A stretch of DNA of 64,000 bases from Polyangiaceae bacterium (GTDB lineage: Bacteria > Myxococcota_A > Polyangia > Polyangiales > Polyangiaceae). This document shows, piece by piece, positions 1 to 8,940 of this stretch. The notes beneath the pieces were generated by a model, which worked only from the letters and a program-made list of their open reading frames with translations, was not told the DNA's origin and made no database searches. The stretch lies in the NCBI GenBank assembly GCA_013361525.1, contig JABFXY010000170.1, positions 1 to 64,000 of the forward strand. Reading direction: 5' to 3'. How positions within the stretch are numbered: position 1 is the first letter of the stretch; every line of letters begins with the position of its first letter. The position numbers were made by a program, and so were the translations under genes.

Positions 1-1263
1 CTGGTTCGCGACCAGGATCGCGAACCAGTCCGAGAGCGCTCGCTCGATCGCCGCGCGCGCCGCCGGTTTCGACACCCCCGCTTTCCGTCCCACCACGGCG
101 TGCACGTCGACGACGAGGTAGAGCGCGCCCTGATAGGTCAGCTGATAGGCGTTCATCCCGGGCAGATCGCCTTCGGGCTCGATCATCGCCTTCACCGCAT
201 CGATGAGCTCCTGCGAAGGCCAGCCACCCTGCGTCGGGACGAGAAACACGATCCCGCGGTTCTCGCCGAGGTAGAGGTCCTGGTTGCTCGTCAGGTGGAG
301 CGCCCGCGCGACACCCGGCACCTGCTCGGCGGCGATCTCGTAGTCCTCGCGCGAGCAGCAGCGGGTCAGCACGCGCTGATCGCGCGGGATCTGCTGACGC
401 ATCTCCGCGTTCGACGTCCGAGGCGTGGCACCCGTCGACGCCGGATGCTCGATCGTGATCTTCACCGGCACGCCGAGCGTGTCGGCGTAAGCTTCCTCGA
501 ACCGCTTGAGCGCGTTCGGCTCGATCTCGCCGGCGGGCCCTCCGCCCGTCTTGTATGAGACGACGCGCGAGCCGGTGGGGATCATGCCGATCACCCCGTC
601 GCCGTAGGTGAGCTTCGCGCGGTCGAATTGGTCGACCTGCACGATGAAGTGCCTGTCGGTCGGCCCCGACTCGTAGAAGTTGTCGACCTGCGTGAACGTG
701 CCATTCGCGGCAACGACGGTGGCCGACCCATCCAGGTAAGGCGTCGACCGCAAAGCGTCGGTCTGCGCGGGCGTGCCGTCGCTGGTGAATACGTCTTCGT
801 GCGGTTCGCTATGCTCGAAGGTCACGCCGGTCACGCTCGTTTGCCCGGCGAGGATGGTCGCGCCGCCGAGCAGCTGAAAGCGAATCGGGTCGGTGATCTC
901 GGCGGTAAGCGCGATGGCGCCGTCCGGGATCACGACGTCCCCGGCGAGCGCCGCAGGGATGCTGAGCGTCGCCGTCACCTGCGCGGCGGCCGCGCCGGCG
1001 GGCACGTATCCGCTACGCTCCGCGAGCGCGAGCAGGCTGTTGCGCTGACTGGCGCTCGGCACGAAGGCCTCGGCGCTCTGGTTGTCCTGGTTGAAGTTGA
1101 GGATGTCTCCGACCCAGGCGAAGAGCTCGACGAGCATGTTGCCGAAGTTGGCCTTCTTCTCCTCCGTCCACGTCGGAAAGACGGTTGCGATGAGCAAGAA
1201 GAGCCGCGATCGAATCGCGTCGAAGTCGAGGTCGGTGTAGTCGGTGGAACGCGGGAGAAGCAT
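1..1263 (-). CDS. Baseplate J-like protein (gp47 type), C-terminus beyond window
   Basis: The reading frame opens with ATG at 1263 (MLLPRSTDYTDLDF) and stays open for 421 codons to the window edge, so the C-terminus is missing. The N-terminal stretch with TDLDFDAIRSRL and NMLVELFAWVGDILNFNQD is typical of baseplate J/gp47 wedge proteins, which join the baseplate of contractile tails. The middle has the usual GxxPxG-like β-rich segments and the later part a DYE...PGVARA motif typical of the family. It lies directly downstream of the gp25-like gene, the standard order in myophage and contractile injection systems. Family assignment is by recognition of motifs, not by a search. Confidence 0.88.
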   Translation of the reverse strand, partial: MLLPRSTDYTDLDFDAIRSRLFLLIATVFPTWTEEKKANFGNMLVELFAWVGDILNFNQDNQSAEAFVPSASQRNSLLALAERSGYVPAGAAAAQVTATLSIPAALAGDVVIPDGAIALTAEITDPIRFQLLGGATILAGQTSVTGVTFEHSEPHEDVFTSDGTPAQTDALRSTPYLDGSATVVAANGTFTQVDNFYESGPTDRHFIVQVDQFDRAKLTYGDGVIGMIPTGSRVVSYKTGGGPAGEIEPNALKRFEEAYADTLGVPVKITIEHPASTGATPRTSNAEMRQQIPRDQRVLTRCCSREDYEIAAEQVPGVARALHLTSNQDLYLGENRGIVFLVPTQGGWPSQELIDAVKAMIEPEGDLPGMNAYQLTYQGALYLVVDVHAVVGRKAGVSKPAARAAIERALSDWFAILVANQ

Positions 1264-1265
1264 GC

Positions 1266-1664
1266 TCAACCTCCGAGCGACACGCTCGTTTTTTGGTCTG
1301 CCAGCACGACGTCACCGGTCACGCTAGTCACGTCGAAGAGAACGTCGATTCGACGCTGTCGCCCATCGACCACCATTCGCGCGGTTTTGACGCGCGCGCG
1401 CGTCTCCCACTTCGCCAGCGCTTCGATCACATACACGCGCGCGAGCTCGTGTGTCGTCGCGTCCGGGTTGCGGTGCCGGAGCAGATAGAGCTTCGATCCG
1501 CGAGCGCTGTCCCACGGCAGCGAGCCCTCGCGCATTCCGAGAATCTGCCGAACGTTGGCGACGATGAGCGCAGCCCCGGTACCGTTCGCGAAGTCGTTCT
1601 TCTGGTCGCGACGGAACGGGGCCAGGAGCCCTTGCGCAACGACGTTTCGGGTGGTGTCGCCCAT
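1266..1664 (-). CDS. gp25-like baseplate wedge protein (GPW/gp25 family)
   Basis: A 132-residue protein with the family's usual length. The region NDFANGTGAALIVANVRQIL followed by GSLPWDSARGSKLYLLRHRN matches the GPW/gp25 fold, in which a central acidic/arginine core contributes to the wedge that initiates sheath contraction. It ends 2 bases before the baseplate J start and begins 2 bases after the stop of the upstream gene, so it is part of a tightly coupled baseplate operon. T4 gp25-type proteins have a lysozyme-like history in annotation but no lysozyme active site is evident here. Confidence 0.88.
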   Translation of the reverse strand: MGDTTRNVVAQGLLAPFRRDQKNDFANGTGAALIVANVRQILGMREGSLPWDSARGSKLYLLRHRNPDATTHELARVYVIEALAKWETRARVKTARMVVDGRQRRIDVLFDVTSVTGDVVLADQKTSVSLGG

Positions 1665-1666
1665 CG

Positions 1667-2434
1667 TCAGCAGGGGTCCTTCGGCCCGGGAATGGCGCCC
1701 AGCTCGAGCGAGCCCGGCGGGATCGCTGCCTTGGCGGTCTGCAGCGCGTCGAGGATGAAGTCGATGGCGTCGAGCGCGGCCTGTCCGATCTCGCTGCCGA
1801 TGGACATCGTCTGAAGGCAGGGCAGTCCGGCGAGCTCAAGCAGCGCATTGAGGAGTCCGACGAGCCGGTTCAGCGGGGCGAGCGAAGCGTTCGTGTTCTG
1901 CATCTGTGCATCGAGGTTCTCAGTCGCGCAGTCGACGATGACCTGCAGATGCACGTTGCCCAGCGCCGACGCGCGCGCCGCCGCAGCCGCAAGCTTCTGC
2001 TGTTGAGCCATCATCGCCATCATCTCGGACCGAAGCCCAAGCAACCCGACGACCACGACGTCGAGAATGCTGACGATCAGCAGGGGGACCGACATCTGCG
2101 GAACCAGCGCGGCGAGCTTTCCGACAGCCTTCCCGATGTCGACGATGGGCGTGACGAGCGGCTCCGGGTTGAGCGTCAACAGCGCCTCGGGAACGCCTTT
2201 CACGAAGTCGCCGACCGCCGTCACGAACTCGAGCGTGTTGAAGAACGGCGAGAGCGGCGTGAGCGCCGCGTTGATCTGGCCAAGCATGCCCTGCACGATC
2301 GCCAGCGGGTCGCCGTACTCGAAGCCCGCCGTCGCGCAGAGCGTCGCGCCGCCCGGGAGCTGCACGCAGAGCTCTCCCGGTCCCGTCGACAACGGAACGC
2401 AGAGCGACGAGAGGTCCGGTAGGCCAGCAGCCAC
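1667..2434 (-). CDS. Hydrophobic phage structural protein, unknown (baseplate region)
   Basis: A GTG start at 2434 gives 255 residues and overlaps the upstream stop by one base (TAGTG), which fits translational coupling. Upstream in-frame extension to 2761 exists but falls inside the spike gene and is Arg-rich, so it was rejected. The protein has an N-terminal Cys-containing segment, a long hydrophobic α-helical middle (about residues 85-150, with VGLLGLRSEM and a Met/Gln/Ala-rich run) and a Pro/Gly-rich end. I do not recognise a family. Its position between the gpV spike and gp25 suggests a baseplate or tail-tip part; a membrane-active role is possible but not shown. Confidence 0.8.
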   Translation of the reverse strand: MAAGLPDLSSLCVPLSTGPGELCVQLPGGATLCATAGFEYGDPLAIVQGMLGQINAALTPLSPFFNTLEFVTAVGDFVKGVPEALLTLNPEPLVTPIVDIGKAVGKLAALVPQMSVPLLIVSILDVVVVGLLGLRSEMMAMMAQQQKLAAAAARASALGNVHLQVIVDCATENLDAQMQNTNASLAPLNRLVGLLNALLELAGLPCLQTMSIGSEIGQAALDAIDFILDALQTAKAAIPPGSLELGAIPGPKDPC

Positions 2435-3012
2435 TAGATCGCCCTCCCCGTCGCGCGCACGACGCGGCCGTTGATGGTGACCGCGGCACCGTCGATGCTG
2501 ACGGCGCCGACCGCTTTGAGGATGAGCGCGCTCGTCGCGTTGATGCTGATGCCCTGCTTCTCGAGATCGAGAACGACCGAGTCGCCGGAGGTTAGGTCTT
2601 CGACCGAAAACTTTCGCTGCCCTTCGCGCTCGTCGAAGGTGATCACGACGGTGCCGACCTGCATGCATTGCACCCGCGGCACCTCCGCCGGCGGCAGATC
2701 GCGCAACGGTGTCGGCATCTCGCTGCCCGCAGGGGGCTTGCCCCACCACGCCCCCTCCCATAGCGGGCGGTTCGGGTCGCCACCGAGGAATGTCACGACG
2801 ACGTCAGAGCCGATGGCCGGCACAATGACTCCGCCACGCTGCGCGCTCCCGCCGCCCATCGTCGCCCGGGGCCACGCCCAGCTGCTGCGCTGGATCAGTC
2901 CGGGGATGCGCACGCGCACGCGGTAGAGCCCCTCTGGATCGACGTTGTCGATCACCACTCCGTTCTGCGGGGCGAAGAAGACCATCCGCGGATCCATGTC
3001 GCGAGGCAACAT
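2434..3012 (-). CDS. Baseplate spike protein, gpV/gp5-like OB-fold
   Basis: The 192-residue protein begins with a segment around YRVRVRIPGL and GSDVVVTFLGGDPNRPLW that is diagnostic of the OB-fold of gpV/VgrG gp5-like spikes. The C-terminal third (about 135-190) is a run of short β-strands (SVVLDLEKQGISINAT, SVDGAAVTING-like), consistent with the start of a trimeric β-helix needle. It is located at the tail tip and pierces the outer membrane in relatives. It shares one base with the upstream gpD-like gene. Confidence 0.88.
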   Translation of the reverse strand: MLPRDMDPRMVFFAPQNGVVIDNVDPEGLYRVRVRIPGLIQRSSWAWPRATMGGGSAQRGGVIVPAIGSDVVVTFLGGDPNRPLWEGAWWGKPPAGSEMPTPLRDLPPAEVPRVQCMQVGTVVITFDEREGQRKFSVEDLTSGDSVVLDLEKQGISINATSALILKAVGAVSIDGAAVTINGRVVRATGRAI

Positions 3013-4250
3013 CAGCCCTTCCCCTGCCGGTAGACGATCTTGCCGGACGTCGCCGTCACCGCGTCGATGCTCTCGACCTCGACGAGCTTGGTGGATGCGT
3101 TCTCATCGGCGGGCTTGGTGTTCTCCACGCCCTTGGCCGGCACGCCGCCGCCGCTTCCGCCAGTCTTCGCATCGCGCTTCCAGGTGACTGTCATCTTGTA
3201 GTCGTCCTTGAGCTCGTGCTTCGCGTTCGTCGCGTAGTACCGACCCGAAAGTTCCTGGCCGATTCCTCGAAGCTCCGCCACTTTCTTCGCCTCGAACTTC
3301 GGGTCGCCGATGCATGGCGTCGTGAGCTTCAAGGCGCTCAGTTGCTTGTCGAGGAAGACGCCGGTCGCCTGCCTCCGCGTGGCTGCCTTCGTCGTCTCGG
3401 TGCTCGGCATCACCACCTCTTGGGCGATCGCGCGCGCCTGCGCGACGTCCGTCGTCGCGACGACGTCCTTCGACGTCGCTGTCTTGGCGTCGATCACGTC
3501 GATGACGGACCCGAGCGTCGGACGGTCGCTCTCCGTCGACCGGTCCGCTCGCTCGTCGATGTCTTCCTTGGTGAGCGGGTCACGGCCCTGCAGGACCACA
3601 CCCCCCTGGTTCCCGGCCTTGCCGTCGTCCTCTATGTTGAAGTCGAGAAGGTCGCCGCCTTCCTGATCGATGAAGTAGGTCAGGACGTGGACGGGAGGGT
3701 CGGCGAGCTTGCGACGGTGGAAGTGAAAGCCGTCGTAGTCGAAGTAGACCTGAAAGCCCTCGCGGTTAGCCATGTCGCGGAGCATCTGCAGGTCCGTCAT
3801 GCTCGCCTGCACCATCTGCTCGAGCACGAGTTCCGTGTCCTCGATGTGCAGCTGCTCGTCCCTGACGCCGTACTCCTTCGCGATCTTCCTCGCGATGTCG
3901 GAGCGCTTCATCTGCTCGAAGGTGCGGACCTTGTGAATCTTGTTGAGCTGCGCCTCCTTCCCCTGCGCCTCAACCGTCATCGGGTTCTTGCCCTTCCTCT
4001 TTTGGATCGTCGCCTCGCGAGGCGGGCTCAGGTTGCCGATGTACCCGAATTGGAAATAGATGATGTTTCCCTTCCGCCAGCGCGGAGAGTGGAATTGCGA
4101 GAGGTCGTAGTTGTCGATGAGGAGCGTGAGCTTGTCGGCCTTGCTCTCGTCGTCCTCGAACGTCAACGACAACACCCGCACGTCGTCGACGCGCTCGGGC
4201 GTGCCTCCCGGCGGACCCACGCTGATGATGTAGCCGGGACCGTCAGCCAT
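3012..4250 (-). CDS. Baseplate hub, late control gpD-like (VgrG gp27 domain)
   Basis: The 412-residue protein has the two-part tube fold expected of gpD/gp27 hubs: an N-terminal region (DDVRVLSLTFEDDESKADKL, then KGNIIYFQFGYIG) and a later helical region with DLQMLRDMANREGFQVYFDYDGFHFHRR, which is the most conserved signature of the family. The C-terminal 60 residues are Lys/Gly/Ala-rich linker. gpD forms a trimer that adapts the sixfold tube to the threefold spike. It overlaps the LysM gene by 8 bases and the spike gene by one. Confidence 0.9.
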   Translation of the reverse strand: MADGPGYIISVGPPGGTPERVDDVRVLSLTFEDDESKADKLTLLIDNYDLSQFHSPRWRKGNIIYFQFGYIGNLSPPREATIQKRKGKNPMTVEAQGKEAQLNKIHKVRTFEQMKRSDIARKIAKEYGVRDEQLHIEDTELVLEQMVQASMTDLQMLRDMANREGFQVYFDYDGFHFHRRKLADPPVHVLTYFIDQEGGDLLDFNIEDDGKAGNQGGVVLQGRDPLTKEDIDERADRSTESDRPTLGSVIDVIDAKTATSKDVVATTDVAQARAIAQEVVMPSTETTKAATRRQATGVFLDKQLSALKLTTPCIGDPKFEAKKVAELRGIGQELSGRYYATNAKHELKDDYKMTVTWKRDAKTGGSGGGVPAKGVENTKPADENASTKLVEVESIDAVTATSGKIVYRQGKG

Positions 4251-4584
4251 TGACGACTCTCCGGTCGGTCAGGATGAGTTCGAGCACCGTGCGCAGCGAT
4301 GGGATGAAGAGCTGCTCGCGAGCCCCCCACAGTGCGAGCGTCGCGTCATGGATGGGATCGGGCTGGAAGTCCGCGATGACCCACCACAAGCCGTCGGGCC
4401 GCTGGATACCGGCGAAGTACGTCGCGGCGAGCCCCCAAAGCGTGTCGCCCATCTTCACGATGTGCGTGCGGTTATCGGGGAAGCTCTGAAAGCCGAAACG
4501 TGGCCGCTGCGAGAGGAATCGCCGGCCTTGCGCGTCGTTCTGCGCGGTACAGAACCGATACCTCGAGTAGACATTCGGCGGCAT
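4243..4584 (-). CDS. LysM-domain baseplate protein (tail protein X-like)
   Basis: The ATG at 4584 (MPPNVYSRYRF) gives 113 residues and overlaps little with the upstream CIS-tube gene, so it was preferred to a longer frame from 4653. Residues about 40-90 form a LysM-like domain (HIVKMGDTLWGLAATYF). In contractile injection systems such a LysM protein, alone or fused, sits between tube and hub. Peptidoglycan binding is known for LysM in general but in this family the role is structural. The gene order CIS tube, LysM, gpD, gpV is a standard one. Confidence 0.85.
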   Translation of the reverse strand: MPPNVYSRYRFCTAQNDAQGRRFLSQRPRFGFQSFPDNRTHIVKMGDTLWGLAATYFAGIQRPDGLWWVIADFQPDPIHDATLALWGAREQLFIPSLRTVLELILTDRRVVNG

Positions 4585-4585
4585 C

Positions 4586-5101
4586 TCACCCTCCCAGGAA
4601 GCCGCGAAGGCGCACGTCCTCGGACGTGAGGCGGAAGTCGCTGACGTACCCAATCTCGACGTTGCAGACCCACGCCGTCGCCTTCCCCGTGCGCGCGAAT
4701 CGGGTGAAGGAGCTCCGGAGCTTGAGGATGTGGCACTGAAAGGCCCACATCTCCGGCCATACGAATAGACAGCGATCGGTGCCGCCTGTGAGCACGTCCT
4801 GCGCAGTCGCGCCGGGAGGCACCATCACCGAGAGCAGGAACTTCCGCGTCTCGTGCGCGAACGCGCCGCCGCCGCCGCCCCCGTAGGAAGTCGTCGAGTC
4901 GAAGTGAAAATCGAAGCTGAGCTTCACGTTCTCGGTGTTCGTGTACTGCAGCGGCTTGTGCGAGTAGCCGAGCGCCGATAGCGCCGCGTAGTTCGCCTGA
5001 ATCTCCTCCTCGACCTTGTCTGGGTTGAACTGCGGCTCGCGCGTCTCCGCGGTCCGCAGGTTGGTCAACGTCATGCGGTTGGGGGCGATCGGTGTCGTCA
5101 T
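4586..5101 (-). CDS. CIS-tube-type tail protein (tube/baseplate interface)
   Basis: The 171-residue protein has the signature of the contractile-injection-system tube domain: MTLTNLRTAETREPQFNP near the N-terminus, a HKPLQYTNTENVKLSFDFHFD segment split by a polyglycine loop (six Gly near residue 75), and PPxxxFVWPEMWAFQC-like β-strands later. Its ATG overlaps the tape-measure stop (ATGA). Proteins of this type cap the tube at the baseplate side in eCIS particles and some myophages. Confidence 0.82.
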   Translation of the reverse strand: MTTPIAPNRMTLTNLRTAETREPQFNPDKVEEEIQANYAALSALGYSHKPLQYTNTENVKLSFDFHFDSTTSYGGGGGGAFAHETRKFLLSVMVPPGATAQDVLTGGTDRCLFVWPEMWAFQCHILKLRSSFTRFARTGKATAWVCNVEIGYVSDFRLTSEDVRLRGFLGG

Positions 5102-7773
5102 CCCGGACCTCCAAGGGGCTGCGGGATGCCCCCGTCACCCTTCGCACCGTGCTGATGCTGAAGCACGAGGCGGCCGATCGTCTCGCCGTCCATGACCATC
5201 GTGGCGCTGATCGGCGGCGGCGGCGCGGCCATGACACCGGCCTTCACCGCGTTGGCGATCGCCTCTCCGCTCGCGCCCGGCACCGTTGCGAGCCCCATCA
5301 TTGTCGACGTAGCGGCGGCTGTCACCGCAGCGGCGGGGAACTGCTGCTGCGCCGCCGCGCGCTGCTGAGCTCGCCCGATGAAGTCCGTTTCGGCAATGAC
5401 CTGCGCCGGCGTCTGCTTGTCCCGCTTTGAGTCTTTGACGCCGTCGAGCCATTCGTTGATCGGGTCGACGATCGCCTGGACCTTCTTCCCCGCACCGAAG
5501 TCGTGGTCGACCATCGCGCCGACGGCGTCGATCGCGCCGGCGACCTTCGAGGCCATCGCTGCGACCATGTTGACGATCGTCTTCACGACGCCGATGACGA
5601 TGCTCTTCGCGGCATCCCACGCGTCGCCCCACTCGCCGTTGAGCACCGCGGTCACGAAGTTCACGACGCCCGCGATGATGTCGATGATGCCGGAGAACAC
5701 GTTTCCGACGAACTTGATGACCGACCCGAGCGTCGAGACGATCGCGTTGAAGACCTTGCCCACGGTGCGGCCGAACTCGTGGAAGGAGAAGCCGGTGCCG
5801 CCGAGCGCCGCGCCGAGGTTCGATATTGAGTCTCCGATCGAGTGGAAGGCGCTCTTCACGCCATCGACGACCGGCCCGACGCCCTCGAAGGTCTCGATGA
5901 AGCCCGTGCTGAACTCGATCACCTTCGTGATCACCGTGACCACGAACTCGAGCGACTTGCCGATGGCGTTGCCGACCTTTTGGCCGATCTGCCCCCAGCG
6001 CTCCCACTTCGCAGCGCTCGCCGATGGGTCGTTTTCGCTGACGAAGCCGAGCGCGCTGCCCAGCTCCGTCAGCGCCGTCATGAACTTGTCGAAGACGTCC
6101 GTGTGCTCGAGCACACCGCTCAGGCCCTTGCCGATGTTCTCGAAGAGGAACTTCAGCCGCTGGACGAGCGAGTAGACGTTGATGACGAATTGCTTGATGC
6201 CGCTGTTCTCGACCTTGTTGAGCTCGTCTCGGACAGCGCCGGAGAACCCGCCCTGCGAGAAGGCCTGCGATAGCCCGTCCCAGACGAGCTTCACCGTTTT
6301 GACGATGCCATCGACGAAGTCCGCGAAGCCGTCGAGGTTGCGCTCGTAGGCGTACTTGAACGCGTAGATGGCGCCGACGACGGCGGCGATGCCGAGGATG
6401 ATCGGTGCGAACGCTACCGCGACGCCAGCGGCCGTGATGCCGAGGAACTTCAGGCCGGCGACGAGGATCGCGATTCCGCTTACGCCAGCGACGAGCCCAC
6501 CGACGGCCGTGACGACGGCCGTGATCATCAGGGCGACCTTCGCGAGGCCATCCTTCGTGCCCTGTGGCATGTCGCGGAAGAAGCCGACGATCTTCTTCAC
6601 GACGTCGCGAATGCCGAGCACCATCGGCTTCAAGGCATTCGCAATCGGCTTCGCGATCTCGATGAGGCCCGTGCTCAGCGAGGCCTTCAGCAGCTGCATC
6701 TGGCCGGGCAGCGTGTCGGCCATCTTGTCGGCGAACATCGCTGCTTCGCCGCTCGATTGGTTCATCTCCCGGCGGAGATAAGCAACGGCGTCCGCGCCTT
6801 TTAGGATCTCTCCCGAGGCGGTCGTAACGCCGTTCTTCAGCTGCTTCATAATCGCCGTCATGCCGGCGAGCGCTTCGGTGCCGAAGGTGTCCTGCAGGAA
6901 CGCGGCGCCCTTCGCGTCGCCCATCTTGTCGATGGCGGGCTGCATCTCCGAGAGGATGTCGAGGAAGTTGCGGAACTTGCCGTCAGTGCCGACGACATTC
7001 ACGCCAAGCTTCTTCAGCGCGGCCTGCGTGTCCTTCTTCACCATCCGCTCCATCGACGTAGAGACGGCGGTCGCCGCGGACTCGACGCGCGGCATGATGT
7101 TCCGGACCAGGCCGAACGAGATCATCGTCTCGTCGAGCGATTGCGAAAGCGCGGTCGCGCCGCGCGACGAATTGGCCAAGCCGAGCGGGAGATCCTTCGC
7201 CTGGACGGCGAAGAGATTCATCGTCTTGACCATCTTGTCGGTGGTCGCTTGGGCATCCTTGGCGTCGAGGTTGAACGCCTTCATCGCCGCGCTTAGCGTG
7301 CCGCCGGCGGCCTCAGTCGAGAGCTGTCCGAGCGACGCCTGAGCGAGCTGCAACGTCGGGTTCAGGAGCTTGATTGAGTCGTTGACGTTGTAGCCCGCAG
7401 ACGCGAGCTGCCCCATCGCCTCGGCGGCTTCGGTGGGATCGAATGAGCTATTGAGGCCGGCGTCCATTGCCGCGCGCTCGAGCGCTTTCATCTGCTCAGC
7501 GTTGGCACCCGTGACGGCTCCGAGAGAGGCCATCGCCTTTTCGAATGGAGCGACCTTGCTTGCCAGGTAGCCCAGACCCGCGAAAGTCGCGATGCCGGCG
7601 CTGAAGGTGGCAACGCCGGCGGAGAACGCCTTGTGCATTCCCGTCCAGCGCGTCTGAAACCGCCCGAGGTCGTCTCGCGTCTGGGCGAAGCCATTCCTGA
7701 CGTTCCGGATGACTCCGGACGCCAGGTCGGTCGCCTTGATCACGATACCTACTCCGAGCGAATTGAGAGCCAC
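5098..7773 (-). CDS. Tail tape measure protein
   Basis: An 891-residue protein that starts with GTG at 7773 (MALNSLGVGIVI). The N-terminal 350 residues are the TP901/Mu-like tape-measure domain (FEKAMASLGAVTGANAEQMK, then AAEAMGQLASAGYN). A long hydrophobic stretch follows around residues 425-480, then helical Val/Gly/Ala-rich repeats. It sets tail length and is ejected in infection. If the usual ratio of about 1.5 Å per residue holds, the tail would be near 130 nm; this is an inference. It lies 3 bases after the chaperone-like gene, the expected place. Confidence 0.93.
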   Translation of the reverse strand: MALNSLGVGIVIKATDLASGVIRNVRNGFAQTRDDLGRFQTRWTGMHKAFSAGVATFSAGIATFAGLGYLASKVAPFEKAMASLGAVTGANAEQMKALERAAMDAGLNSSFDPTEAAEAMGQLASAGYNVNDSIKLLNPTLQLAQASLGQLSTEAAGGTLSAAMKAFNLDAKDAQATTDKMVKTMNLFAVQAKDLPLGLANSSRGATALSQSLDETMISFGLVRNIMPRVESAATAVSTSMERMVKKDTQAALKKLGVNVVGTDGKFRNFLDILSEMQPAIDKMGDAKGAAFLQDTFGTEALAGMTAIMKQLKNGVTTASGEILKGADAVAYLRREMNQSSGEAAMFADKMADTLPGQMQLLKASLSTGLIEIAKPIANALKPMVLGIRDVVKKIVGFFRDMPQGTKDGLAKVALMITAVVTAVGGLVAGVSGIAILVAGLKFLGITAAGVAVAFAPIILGIAAVVGAIYAFKYAYERNLDGFADFVDGIVKTVKLVWDGLSQAFSQGGFSGAVRDELNKVENSGIKQFVINVYSLVQRLKFLFENIGKGLSGVLEHTDVFDKFMTALTELGSALGFVSENDPSASAAKWERWGQIGQKVGNAIGKSLEFVVTVITKVIEFSTGFIETFEGVGPVVDGVKSAFHSIGDSISNLGAALGGTGFSFHEFGRTVGKVFNAIVSTLGSVIKFVGNVFSGIIDIIAGVVNFVTAVLNGEWGDAWDAAKSIVIGVVKTIVNMVAAMASKVAGAIDAVGAMVDHDFGAGKKVQAIVDPINEWLDGVKDSKRDKQTPAQVIAETDFIGRAQQRAAAQQQFPAAAVTAAATSTMMGLATVPGASGEAIANAVKAGVMAAPPPPISATMVMDGETIGRLVLQHQHGAKGDGGIPQPLGGPG

Positions 7774-7776
7774 CGA

Positions 7777-8016
7777 TTACCCCTTTGGCCTCCGATTCCC
7801 CTTTGCCTGAGCGTCCTTTGCGGCCTTCGCGTGCGCGGCCGCATCGGCGTCCATCGACTCCTTTTTGCGACGGAGATGGAACTGCAGCTGGTCCCACGTC
7901 ATGTCGCGCAAACACGAGAGCGTCGGGCCCGAGTACCCCATACCGCCGTGGTGCTGGTACCAGAGTGAGTGGTATTGCTCCCAAACCGACTCGCGGCTGA
8001 TCGCAAAACCGCACAT
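7777..8016 (-). CDS. Tail assembly chaperone C-terminal part (gpT/E'-like), possibly frameshift-expressed
   Basis: From ATG 8016 this encodes 79 residues: a conserved-looking core with SVWEQYHSLWYQHHGGMGYS and MTWDQLQFHLRRKKESM, then an Ala/Lys-rich tail. Size and place, between the tail tube chaperone and the tape measure, match the second chaperone frame of many phages. The same frame stays open upstream to 8331, inside the preceding gene, and a candidate slippery site occurs at 8190-8196. It may therefore be made mainly as a fusion to the preceding protein; initiation at ATG 8016 is the alternative, though no clear ribosome site is seen. Confidence 0.75.
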   Translation of the reverse strand: MCGFAISRESVWEQYHSLWYQHHGGMGYSGPTLSCLRDMTWDQLQFHLRRKKESMDADAAAHAKAAKDAQAKGNRRPKG

Positions 8017-8039
8017 CGCGGCGAGTATTCGAAAGCCGG

Positions 8040-8930
8040 TTACTCGAGGTCGAGCGACTCTTCCGTCTCGCCCTTCGTCACCTCCTCCGTCTTCTCCAGC
8101 GCCTCCTCCTCCAGCGGAATGATCCTTCCGCCGTCGTGAAGCGGCTTCAGATCGGCCGGCTTTCGCTTCCGCCGGAAGAAGTCCCCGTCCAAAGGGATCA
8201 TATGGTTCGTGACCCCTCCGCAGCCTCGCCGGCGACAGCGGAATCGGAGCTCGATGTCGATACCACCGTCGACGGCATCGAATTGGTCGCGAAGATTGTC
8301 GACCTCGTCGAGGTCGAGCTGGCGAAACCACATCCAGCGCGCTTTGTCGTTCTTGCTGCGCTCCCCGAGCGGCTCGATGAACTCCGCCTGGCCTGCCCAG
8401 CTATCGAGGAACGAATAGCTCGGCTTGCCGGTCTGCCGCTCGATGGCGCGCACGAGCTTGGCGATGGGTTCTTCCCGTCTGATCGTCTTCAGGTAGAAGC
8501 GGACGAGCTTCCCATCGAGCGTGCGGGCTTCGAAGGGCGAATTCGACCGGAGCTTCGCCTTTGACGATTCCGGCAGAGGATTGATCGGCAATTCCGACAA
8601 CGTGACGTCGAAGTCGGCCCACTTGCGGCAGTGCTTGCACTGGACCGGAAACTCATATGGGTCTTCGACCGAGACGATGCGGAGCTTGAAGAACATCGTC
8701 GCGAGGTCGCCGTAGATGACCCGCTTCCAGTCCGGCAATGCGTCGCCAACCTCGACAAAGGAGTACGGCCCCGCGTCGATGACGCGCTGGACGCATCGAT
8801 TGATGACGGTCAGCAACCCGCCGTCGGCAGGCGGCTCGTCGCTGTCGTTCGCCTCGGCGAGGGCCTCGAGCTCCTGCGCCTTGATTTTTCGGGCCTCGAC
8901 GACAAGGCCGCTCGGACATTCGATCTGCAT
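8040..8930 (-). CDS. Tail assembly chaperone / T4 gp26-like baseplate-type protein
   Basis: ATG 8930 was chosen because GGAG lies 5 bases upstream; this gives 296 residues starting MQIECPSGLVVEARKIKAQE. The layout resembles the T4 gp26-like proteins found at this place in myophages: an N-terminal chaperone-like half, a CKHC motif near residue 115, RFYLKTIRREEPIAKLVRAIE in the middle and an Arg/Cys cluster (CRRRGCGG) near residue 240 that could make a zinc ribbon with the first. The C-terminus is acidic. It follows the tube gene and precedes the frameshift partner and tape measure. Confidence 0.82.
   Translation of the reverse strand: MQIECPSGLVVEARKIKAQELEALAEANDSDEPPADGGLLTVINRCVQRVIDAGPYSFVEVGDALPDWKRVIYGDLATMFFKLRIVSVEDPYEFPVQCKHCRKWADFDVTLSELPINPLPESSKAKLRSNSPFEARTLDGKLVRFYLKTIRREEPIAKLVRAIERQTGKPSYSFLDSWAGQAEFIEPLGERSKNDKARWMWFRQLDLDEVDNLRDQFDAVDGGIDIELRFRCRRRGCGGVTNHMIPLDGDFFRRKRKPADLKPLHDGGRIIPLEEEALEKTEEVTKGETEESLDLE
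8190..8196 (-). other. Candidate -1 ribosomal frameshift site C CCU UUG
   Basis: On the minus strand, codons ATC CCT TTG of the chaperone gene (8040-8930) read as C CCU UUG in the X XXY YYZ register. A -1 slip here enters exactly the frame of the downstream chaperone gene, which is open from 8331 to 7777. Eleven bases downstream lies a 5-bp stem CTTCC-GGC-GGAAG. Position, frame and geometry are seen in the sequence; function is inferred from tail-chaperone frameshifts such as lambda G-GT. CCC is a less usual slippery triplet, which lowers confidence. Confidence 0.5.
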
Positions 8931-8940
8931 TGGGGCTCCA

